This document shows positions 34,101 through 40,555 of a DNA stretch of 64,000 nt, one piece after another. The position numbers and the translations under genes were made by a program. The stretch is from assembly GCF_010550675.1 (NCBI RefSeq), contig NZ_JAAGOA010000029.1, forward strand, positions 1 through 64,000, written 5' to 3'. A model generated the notes under the pieces. It saw nothing but the letters and a program-made list of their open reading frames with translations, searched no databases and was not told where the DNA came from. The DNA comes from Phytoactinopolyspora halotolerans (GTDB lineage Bacteria > Actinomycetota > Actinomycetes > Jiangellales > Jiangellaceae). The stretch's first letter is position 1, and each line of letters starts with the position of its first letter.

Positions 34101-36272
34101 GACCCGCCAGTCTTTGGTCGGCTTCGATGTGATCGGGGCGGCGTCGACGTTCGGCCGCGCCTGAGGTGCGGTGCCCTTCCCGGTGATGGCGAGCCGGCGG
34201 CGCAGCCGGGCCAGCGTCCGGCGCGCCAGACGGTTCTGGAGCAGCTTCCGGGAGAATCCGGTGCGCGAACGTCGCACGATGCGGAAGCCGGTGCCCTCGA
34301 AGGCAGGGACGTGTGTGGTCGTCACCGACGTGGGTCCGGACTTGCGGGGCCCCAGGATGGCGAGGTACACGAGAGCGGCTACCGCATCCGCCGGCCCGTC
34401 GAGGTGAACGGTGACCTCCTTGCGGGCGGTGTTCTGGATCTGCCCGGCCACGCCGAACCGGACGGCCCGGCGCCGGAACCAGCGCCGGAAGCTGACCTTG
34501 GTGACCTTTCCCTTGACGACGACCTGCACCGACAGCCGGTCGGACCGCACTGCCGGGAGGGTGATGCCATGCTCGCGGGCACATTCTTCGAAGAACAGTT
34601 TGGCCACCGGGGTGGGCGTTCCCCACATCGGATACTGAGCGCTTCCGATGGCCGCGTGCGCGTTGAGTTCGATCACCGTGGCGGATTGCTGGTCGATGGG
34701 CTTGCGGTGGTCTTCGAGAAGCATGTCCAGGCCGCAGAACCCCAGCCCGGGGATGGCGCGGACGGCGCGGAGCGCGACCTCGCGGATCGACGGATGCAGT
34801 TCGTGGACGACCTCGAAGCTGTCACCGCCCTGAGAGAGATTCGCCGAGTTCGCCAGGACGACCTTCTGGCCTGCGGCCGGGACCGAACCCAGGCTGAGGT
34901 TCGCTTGGGCGAGCTGATAGCGCATGGCATCGGAGAACTGGATGCGCCGGGAGCGCAGATGTGGGTTGAGCGCACGGACCCGGTTCTTGTATTCGACCAG
35001 GTCGGCGATGGTGTGCGCGCCATCGCCGACCACGGCCGCGGGCTCCCGCAGAACGGCGGCGACCACGTCGTCGCCGATCACCACGATGCGGTAGTCGGAG
35101 CCGCGCACATACTGCTCGATGACGAAGTCGTCGTTGCCGAGCTGGCTCCGGGTGTAGAGCTCGAGTGCGGCCTGGAGCTCGTCACGGCTGCGGATGTTGG
35201 TGACGACACCGATGCCGCGCAGTCCGGCCACCGGCTTACACACCACCGGGTAGCCGATCCGGTCGGCGTAGTCGAGTGCCTTCTCGACGTCGTCGATGGA
35301 GAAGACGCCTCCGCGTGGCACCGGAACGTCGAGCTTGGCGAGTAGCCGACGCGTGGCTTCCTTGTAGCTGCAGATGGAGAGCGAGACGCCGCTCGCGATC
35401 GGCGAACGGCCCCATTTGAAGTTGAGCTGATGGCCCTGGTCGTCGCTGACCAGGAAGGTGCCATTGGGGAACCGGAGACTGTCCAGCCCATACCGCAGTG
35501 CCTCACGCTCCAGCAGATGTCCCTTGGTGCCGTCCTTGGGAAGCAATCCGATGACGTCGACATCCTCGAAGGTGTTCGCCGCCTTTCCGTCCATCGACGG
35601 CGGTGCCGGGGCGGGCACACAGATGTACCGGTTCACGCGCGCGATGTGCTGCTCGTAGAAGTCTGCGAGGTCACCGGTGAACCAGCCGCCTGCGCCGGAG
35701 CGGCCATGCGTCTCGCCGGATGCCGCGCGCAGCATCCCGGTGAGGGCGGTCTGGACGGCCTCGGCGCCGAGCAGGCGAGCCACGCGTCGTTCGGGTTGAA
35801 TCGCTCCCGGGCGGCGCCGGGCCAGATTGAGGAGGTAGCGGGCGGACCTACGCGCCCGCGTACGCAGCGCACGCCGGGGAAGCCTGGCGGCGACCCGCTC
35901 CGCTTCCGCCTCCGCCTTCACCACGGCGTTCAGATCGGCCAGCACCGGCCGCATGAGGTGCCCCACGGTGTCGGCGTCGTCGAGCGACAGCATGCCACCG
36001 ACGAGCCGTTCCGCGAGTGATTCCGTCACCGCCCAGGCGTTGGCGGTGAAGTGGCCGTCGTCGCGTGGCGATTGCCATTCGACCCGGCCGAAGACGGAGA
36101 CCGGTGCACCGTCACCGATCGTGCCCTGCACGTGGGCGACCACCTCGGCGGGTGCGGTCGTCTCGTCGTCCGCCCGCAGACGCATGATTCGTATGCCGGT
36201 GACGAGAAGCGCGGCTGCTGACGCGGACCGTGTCGGTTGATCACTGCCGGCGGCGAGTTTTCCGGTTTCCAT
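31185..36272 (-). CDS. Giant fusion: decayed epimerase cap + ATP-grasp + acylphosphatase-like + CapA + two further ATP-grasp modules
   Basis: 1695 residues. Order: 1-165, a remnant resembling only the enolase capping domain; 244-555, ATP-grasp 1 (GTKGHLLEREALRYG, PVVCKPVAGLRGIGVVTNI, VVGDGAHTIADL, IELNAHAAIG); 575-660, acylphosphatase-like with VSFRRW but GQIQN; 728-1075, CapA (VFAGDTGFGENYQ, VANLETPLTR, LANNHTADYG, PHWRRDYQW, HGIGNFVFNSRG); 1134-1449, ATP-grasp 2 (VVVKPVDGNMGRGVTVGV, VVGNGQDSIEELI, CEMNNRPGIGSHH); about 1512-1695, ATP-grasp 3, shortened, with the nucleotide-binding centre deleted and the metal Glu/Asn lost. Modules 2 and 3 end almost identically (RDVAAAIVDLH), so module 3 is a decayed tandem copy. 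It starts three bases after the upstream gene's stop. No membrane segment seen. Confidence 0.83.
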   Translation of the reverse strand: METGKLAAGSDQPTRSASAAALLVTGIRIMRLRADDETTAPAEVVAHVQGTIGDGAPVSVFGRVEWQSPRDDGHFTANAWAVTESLAERLVGGMLSLDDADTVGHLMRPVLADLNAVVKAEAEAERVAARLPRRALRTRARRSARYLLNLARRRPGAIQPERRVARLLGAEAVQTALTGMLRAASGETHGRSGAGGWFTGDLADFYEQHIARVNRYICVPAPAPPSMDGKAANTFEDVDVIGLLPKDGTKGHLLEREALRYGLDSLRFPNGTFLVSDDQGHQLNFKWGRSPIASGVSLSICSYKEATRRLLAKLDVPVPRGGVFSIDDVEKALDYADRIGYPVVCKPVAGLRGIGVVTNIRSRDELQAALELYTRSQLGNDDFVIEQYVRGSDYRIVVIGDDVVAAVLREPAAVVGDGAHTIADLVEYKNRVRALNPHLRSRRIQFSDAMRYQLAQANLSLGSVPAAGQKVVLANSANLSQGGDSFEVVHELHPSIREVALRAVRAIPGLGFCGLDMLLEDHRKPIDQQSATVIELNAHAAIGSAQYPMWGTPTPVAKLFFEECAREHGITLPAVRSDRLSVQVVVKGKVTKVSFRRWFRRRAVRFGVAGQIQNTARKEVTVHLDGPADAVAALVYLAILGPRKSGPTSVTTTHVPAFEGTGFRIVRRSRTGFSRKLLQNRLARRTLARLRRRLAITGKGTAPQARPNVDAAPITSKPTKDWRVEQPRSRFDVVFAGDTGFGENYQEEEERRGRGNVLKEHGYAYSFERVAPLLAGADVVVANLETPLTRLTHSPFEGIRPWLHRSDPIRGPQTLLSQNIGVVSLANNHTADYGEQGLLDTLRALDDHGIVAIGAGRDAQEAGAPFRARVRLTGADGSPVERQRLRVYSVFHGGRQFRDELKAYATPEQPGSAQLVVSSLAARIQRVKQRRPDEFVVVCPHWRRDYQWRSDRQARTAAQLVEAGADLVLGHGSHMLQEIEKVSGTWVVHGIGNFVFNSRGRYGKLGAPPYSLVARLTLSHGERTLRLYPIVTDNRRTGYQSRPVTAAEFTEVHTLLADRTNAPDDFRREFRAAEDDRGRYLEVRIEPADGREDGHRSGTVPINRRRTEGRHRPGATDRDDAGAAFGDGAGLDRRRDVSTQLIARELQRRGHAVTWLTRNYIVSDDGNGTRFGYIATDSHLTGAAGVRAARRKDVTRRLVADAGLAIARGAVFDPEHGQADAARLARELGRVVVKPVDGNMGRGVTVGVHGSAASEFGQAWREAAAITRRGVLVEEHVDGTEGRFLVVGGRCIAAIKRVAPYVVGNGQDSIEELIRQKNAERAQNPNLHKRLIQVDDHRMGVLREQGYDLAAIPAAGVRVALDLKGNISTGAESVDITDDVHPSFLDVAGRAAAAFPGLDVAGVDLIAHDFSQPATDGNYIVCEMNNRPGIGSHHFPVHGEPRDVAAAIVDLHINTARRDHTAPATVQTVTAQPATAQPATAQTADRPPRPQPAAPPVDGTGPTAGAGSAVPARPVSHLLETELVRRGFAVTRLTPDLLVADRDGERVAFSGTLSHRTGRAALKAASRPHLSRRLLAEAGLETAPEEADGDGTRFLVVGDECVAVSGDDEARGAVDLTDRADAGFARTAVRAVAAFPGLDVAEVVIAAHDISAPAAPGNHAVVTVDTRPDLVRYHRPAQGRARDVAAAIVDLHVHR

Positions 36273-36275
36273 GTG

Positions 36276-37448
36276 TCATGCACCCACTCGACATTCGATG
36301 CACGAGGCGCGGTCGTCGGACGCGGCGCCGCTCATCATCGCCTCATGAAGTGCCGCGATTGCGGCCGGGGTTCCCGAGCATTCGCCATCGAGAATTCCCT
36401 CCAAACGATTCACGACGGCCGCATCGCCGTCGACGCCATAGGCATGTGCGACCGCGCGGTATCCGTGTGCTGACGCCTCGGGATTCTGAAGCCCTTCGAT
36501 ACGAAAGGTCGCGGAGATCGACTCGTTCGGATCTGCGAGGGTCACATTCGCACAGGCGGCTTGATATTCGAGCAAGTAGTCGCCGATCCGGTCACCGTGG
36601 GCGGGAGAGACCGTCGCGAAGCTGTCGGCCCGCGGCCGTTCCGCCACCTCGACGATGTGGGCCGATTGTTCGTCAGCGGGTTTGCGGTGATCGTCGACGA
36701 TGAGATCGACCGTTCCCGCGGCGAGACCGGGAATGCACCTGACCGCGCGGACCGCGAGCCGGCGCAGCGACGGATCGATGGATCCGGTCACGTCGTCCAC
36801 ACCGGTCGCGGTGGACCGCACCAGCGTGATAGAGATCGGGGCGGCGTCGCCGCAGGTGAAAACCCGGAGATACTCGCCCGTCAGTTGTTTTTCGACCAGG
36901 AAACGCGTTCGTGGCGGCGCGACCTGGTTGCCGTCCTCGTCGATGTCGAAGCCGAGCCGGGTAGCGGCGTACCCGGCGAGCTCCGGATTCCGGCCGGGGG
37001 CGCGGTCCTCCGGCCTGCGGATCCGCAAGGTACGGAACGCCTCCCGCAGTGCTTCGCCGGTGGAGATCCCGGCGATCATGGTGGCCGGGTTCTCTCCCAT
37101 CGCGTCCTTCGCCACGACCGGCCAGCCCAGCGCCGCCGCCCACCGGATGGCGCTGTCGACGCTGCCGTAGGTGAAGGTGGCGCCTTTGGGCACGGGTAAC
37201 CCGTTGCGTTCCAGCAGAGCCCGCCGGAGCCTGCGGTCTTGGGCGTGCGTGACCGCGGACACCGTGGACGCCTCGGGCACACCGTGGGTGAAGGAGACCG
37301 CCGCGGGTACGGCGGCGCCGGGTCCGGCCAGCAGGACCTGCCGCGGCAGCGCCAGCACGGTCAGTCCGCGCGCGAGTGCCGCGCGATGTACCTGGTAGCT
37401 GTCGTAGCTGAATCGCGGCACCGATGGTGGAACTTCCCCCCACGCCAT
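36276..37448 (-). CDS. Short ATP-grasp ligase with acylphosphatase-like tail (paralogue of 26159-27385)
   Basis: 390 residues. Residues 10-305 are ATP-grasp: HGVPEASTVSAVTHAQDRR, GLPVPKGATFTYG, WPVVAKDAMGENPATMIAG, RFLVEKQLTGEYLRVF and IVEVAERPR near the metal site. Residues 310-385 (ATFRIEGLQNPEASAHGYRA) are a decayed acylphosphatase-like domain. The paired motifs HGVPE...T.AQD and PKGATF are shared with the short protein at 26159 and with no other protein here. It is the first gene of the minus-strand run and lies three bases before the 1695-residue gene, repeating the short-plus-long pairing. The 3' end is lower in GC than its neighbours. ATG 37448 is chosen. Confidence 0.8.
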   Translation of the reverse strand: MAWGEVPPSVPRFSYDSYQVHRAALARGLTVLALPRQVLLAGPGAAVPAAVSFTHGVPEASTVSAVTHAQDRRLRRALLERNGLPVPKGATFTYGSVDSAIRWAAALGWPVVAKDAMGENPATMIAGISTGEALREAFRTLRIRRPEDRAPGRNPELAGYAATRLGFDIDEDGNQVAPPRTRFLVEKQLTGEYLRVFTCGDAAPISITLVRSTATGVDDVTGSIDPSLRRLAVRAVRCIPGLAAGTVDLIVDDHRKPADEQSAHIVEVAERPRADSFATVSPAHGDRIGDYLLEYQAACANVTLADPNESISATFRIEGLQNPEASAHGYRAVAHAYGVDGDAAVVNRLEGILDGECSGTPAAIAALHEAMMSGAASDDRASCIECRVGA

Positions 37449-37956
37449 TCGCTACCGCCCGGTTGCCGAAGGCCTGCGGAAAGGACTCCCCCGGCCCAGT
37501 GAGCGTGATGCCATTGTCATCATGTTTCCCCTCTACGTCCCCATCGACGTTGGTCGCGCACTATACCGGTGACAGCGCGGTCTGGCCATGGAACTACGCA
37601 ATTGCGCACAACCGCGGTGGCGCATTCTCATTCAGCTAGACGCGTGGACCGCGGAAGAGGTTGCATATCGACTCGATTGCGGCGGGTTTATCGACGCTGA
37701 CTCGGCGACGCGCGGTTCGCGGACTCATCCGCGAAATCCGTGTGAGTGCAATTACTGTGCCAACGACAATCTGAGAGGATTCGCGTTCTGCCCTGACAAA
37801 TCCGGTCCGGCCCGATCCGGAAGGGCCGTCCGCACCGTCTGGTGCATGATGGTCACGGCGGTGCAGACGCCGCATGTGAGGCGAGTCGATCCACTAGGCT
37901 GGCCTGGCGCGTCATGAGCTGGGGCGCGATGCGACCGTGGACGGGATGGGACGGGG
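37449..37956. promoter_or_regulatory. 508-base divergent control region, lower in GC
   Basis: The gap between the minus-strand ATP-grasp operon and the plus-strand ATP-grasp gene is clearly AT-richer than the surroundings, mainly 37500-37800. It must hold both promoters. TATAGT on the minus strand (37561-37566) and TAGGCT on the plus strand (37895-37900) are candidate -10 boxes without good -35 partners. A 109-codon frame at 37588-37917 is open but has poor GC3 and no ribosome site, so I do not call it a gene. The composition would suit a target of an AT-binding silencer such as Lsr2, but that is only a guess. Confidence 0.5.
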
Positions 37957-39924
37957 ATGTGGCTCACTGAAGTCCTGGTCACTGAGGTCCCGGGCGTGGG
38001 TGACCCGGGTCCTCGTTCGACCAAGCCGCGCCGGCTCGGCATCGTCGCGCGCCTCAGCGGAACGGACGCCGGACGACCGTACGTGGGGGGAGCCGTGGCG
38101 GCGCTGCCGCCCGGGGTGCAGTCGCCCTGGAACGTGCCGGCCATGGGGGAGTCTCTGGACGGCGCCGTCCAGAGACTGGTGGGGGCCAGGTTCCCGGACG
38201 AGTCCGATGGCGCGCGCGATGTGGTGGAGCAGGTCGCGGCGCGGTTCGCGGAGGCGGTCCGCGCTCACACCGGGCCGGAATCATGCCATGCCGCGCTGGA
38301 GCGCATGGACCGCGTCCTGAGGGCCGCGACACTCGATCTGCTGGCGCGGGCGGGGCGCATCGGCGTCACCGCGGCGATGGATGCGCGGGCGGGCCTCAAC
38401 CCGGACGGCGCCGACGCCGCGGCGAGCCCGTCGGCTCCGCCGTACGTGTTCGATCCCCCCGACGGAGCCCGGATCGAACTGGCCCGGGACGAGACGGATG
38501 ACATCGACCGTGGGTGGGAGCCCGAACCGGTGTCCGCACCGTTGGGCCCGCCGCTGAGCCTTCCGCGACTGGTCTGCTGGATGGGGCGGACCGCGTGGGC
38601 GCGGTCGGCTCCTCACCCGGACCCGTGGAACTCGACGACGGACGCGGATCGGCAGGAGTACGGTGCGCTGGGCCTGGAGCCTCTGGGGAAGAACTCACTC
38701 GACAGCTATCTGCTGGAGCGCGAGGCACACCGGCTGGGGCTGCGGACCGTGCGTTTCCATGGCGTCGACGTCCATGCCGAAGACGCCGCGGGTCGTGCCA
38801 TCGGCTTTCACTGCACGACCGGCCCGTCGACCAGCCGGCACGCCACCAAGATCTGCGGTGACAAGCAGGTCACCCGCCGGCTGCTGGCACGGGCCGGGGT
38901 TGCGGTGCCGGAGGGGCGGCTGCTGGCGGTGGACGACATCCGCGGGGCGCACGCGTTCGCGGGTTCGGTGGGATGGCCGGTGGTGGTCAAGCCGGCCGAC
39001 GGCAAGGGCGGGCAAGGCGTCACCGCCGGCATCAGCGGCGAGCCGGCGCTGGAGCGTGCACTCGGCCGGCTCGCCGACGCAGGCCACGCACGGGCCATCG
39101 TCGAGCGGCATATTCCGGGCGCAGACTACCGGTTCCTGGTGGTCGGCGACCGCGTCGTCTCGGTGGTGCACCGCAGGCCGGCCCGCGTGACCGGCGACGG
39201 CCGGTCGACCGTGGCGGAACTGGTGCTGGCGAAGAATCTGTTCCGGCTGCGTAACCCGCATCTGCGCAGCAGGTTGATCCGGCTGGACCGGCATGCCCTG
39301 GCACTCCTGGACGAGCAGGGTTTGTCTCCCGACTCGGTGCCGCCGGCCGGGCGGGAGGTCCCGCTGACCACCGCGGCCAACCTGACCAGGGGCGGCGACA
39401 GCGCCGAGGTGCTCGCGGAGACGGACCCGTCGCTGCTGGACCTGGCGGTCAGGGCGGTGCGCGCGGTCCCCGGGCTGGACCATGCCGGCGTGGACGTGCT
39501 GGTGGGAGACCACCGGTTGTCCCTGCAGCGGCAGCCGGCCGCGGTCTGTGAACTCAACTCGCTACCGGGGACGACGTCGCACCATTTTCCCGTGTTCGGC
39601 CCGTCCCGGAACGTCTCCGCGGCTCTGGTGGAGCACTATGCCGAGCGGTACGGACTGCGTACCGAGCGGCAGCCGTCGACCGTCTCGGCGGAGATCACCG
39701 TCACCGGGGAGCTCGCACGAGATGACTACCGGCGGTGGTGGCTCGAGCTGATGACCGAGCTCGGCCTGACCGGACGAGTCTCCGACGGTTCCGGCGATGA
39801 TCGCGATCGTCCGATGCAGGCGCGGGTGCATGGCCCCCTCGAACTGGTGTCCGCGCTGTCGATGCGGGCGATCTTCGGGCCGCCGTCATCCCGGCCGGAG
39901 CTGGTGGAGACGCGACCCCGGTGA
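37957..39924 (+). CDS. ATP-grasp ligase with decayed epimerase cap and acylphosphatase-like tail
   Basis: 655 residues. Residues 1-165 keep a weak outline of the enolase capping domain (LGIVARLSGTDAGRPYVGGA and ALERMDRVLRAATLDLLARA) with no barrel. Residues 235-560 are ATP-grasp: NSLDSYLLEREAHRLGL, WPVVVKPADGKGGQGVTAGI, VTGDGRSTVAELVLAKN, LTRGGDSAEVL and CELNSLPGTTSHHFP. Residues 575-645 are a worn acylphosphatase-like domain (ITVTGELARDDYRRWWLE) lacking GWVRN. This is the same architecture as the protein at 23587 after near-complete loss of the epimerase. ATG 37957 follows GGGACGGGG. It is a single plus-strand gene, convergent with 39979-40530. Confidence 0.8.
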   Translation: MWLTEVLVTEVPGVGDPGPRSTKPRRLGIVARLSGTDAGRPYVGGAVAALPPGVQSPWNVPAMGESLDGAVQRLVGARFPDESDGARDVVEQVAARFAEAVRAHTGPESCHAALERMDRVLRAATLDLLARAGRIGVTAAMDARAGLNPDGADAAASPSAPPYVFDPPDGARIELARDETDDIDRGWEPEPVSAPLGPPLSLPRLVCWMGRTAWARSAPHPDPWNSTTDADRQEYGALGLEPLGKNSLDSYLLEREAHRLGLRTVRFHGVDVHAEDAAGRAIGFHCTTGPSTSRHATKICGDKQVTRRLLARAGVAVPEGRLLAVDDIRGAHAFAGSVGWPVVVKPADGKGGQGVTAGISGEPALERALGRLADAGHARAIVERHIPGADYRFLVVGDRVVSVVHRRPARVTGDGRSTVAELVLAKNLFRLRNPHLRSRLIRLDRHALALLDEQGLSPDSVPPAGREVPLTTAANLTRGGDSAEVLAETDPSLLDLAVRAVRAVPGLDHAGVDVLVGDHRLSLQRQPAAVCELNSLPGTTSHHFPVFGPSRNVSAALVEHYAERYGLRTERQPSTVSAEITVTGELARDDYRRWWLELMTELGLTGRVSDGSGDDRDRPMQARVHGPLELVSALSMRAIFGPPSSRPELVETRPR

Positions 39925-39978
39925 CGCCTGACGCCGTGCGAACCTGCGTCGAGCCGGATGCGCGTCCTCGAACGGCGC

Positions 39979-40530
39979 TCAGGCTGCCGGAGCACAGCTG
40001 GAGAGGATCATCCGGTTGGCCTCGTCCAGGCCTTCCGGGCCGACGACCACGGTCGCGGAACTCCGGTACGTGGTGATGATCCGGCCCAGCCGCTGCTGCG
40101 CGTACTCGGTCCAGCTCTGATACTCGTCCGCCCAGTGGTCCCGGGAGATGAGCAGCTCGCTCGGATAGGCATATCGCCGCACCGCCGACAGCTGCGGCCG
40201 GTCCAGCACCAGCACCGGCCGGAAACCGGCGGTGAGCAGCTGTAGCCGTGCGATCTCATCCACGATCGGACCGATCCGCTCCGCCGGCACATCGAGCATC
40301 AGCACGACGACGACGGGTAACCGCTCGGTCCCGACACCCCCCAGGACGTTGCCCGGCGCCACGTCGAGCGGGGCGGTCTGCGCCGCGTCCACATCGAAGA
40401 CCCGTTTGACCAGAGACCGGGCGCTCGAACTCTGCCGGATGCGGGGCAGCAGTGCTCGACGCGCGTAACGGTATCCGGGGAGCCGCCGCACGTACCGGCC
40501 GGCTTTGCGGACTCTGGGGTTGCTCGCCAC
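39979..40530 (-). CDS. Stand-alone accessory domain shared with the 18964 glycosyltransferase
   Basis: 183 residues. A basic Arg/Tyr-rich N-terminus is followed by an alpha/beta domain (LPVVVVLMLDVPAERIGPIV, GFRPVLVLDRPQL, WTEYAQQRLGRIITTYRS). The same succession, with the same spacing, forms the C-terminal end of the glycosyltransferase at 18964-21324 (LPIALLVVVGADVDAKQTL, FRPVVLAPPSWV, WNEYLRRRVAETCRVIQ). Function unknown. GTG 40530 is chosen because AAGGTGG lies five bases upstream; GTG 40539 is an alternative. It lies upstream of and on the opposite flank from the main ATP-grasp block. Confidence 0.7.
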   Translation of the reverse strand: MASNPRVRKAGRYVRRLPGYRYARRALLPRIRQSSSARSLVKRVFDVDAAQTAPLDVAPGNVLGGVGTERLPVVVVLMLDVPAERIGPIVDEIARLQLLTAGFRPVLVLDRPQLSAVRRYAYPSELLISRDHWADEYQSWTEYAQQRLGRIITTYRSSATVVVGPEGLDEANRMILSSCAPAA

Positions 40531-40555
40531 GTGGACCACCTTAGTGACAGCCTGC

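Noticed and set aside
37588-37917. A 109-codon Cys-rich frame that could be a small peptide precursor.
   Set aside because: No ribosome-binding site, low GC3 unlike real genes here, and it ends within the likely promoter of the next gene. Kept only as part of the control region.
14315-39924. A standard cyanophycin or poly-gamma-glutamate operon.
   Set aside because: No Mur-ligase domain follows any ATP-grasp module, and no PgsB/CapB, PgsC or cyanophycinase gene is present.
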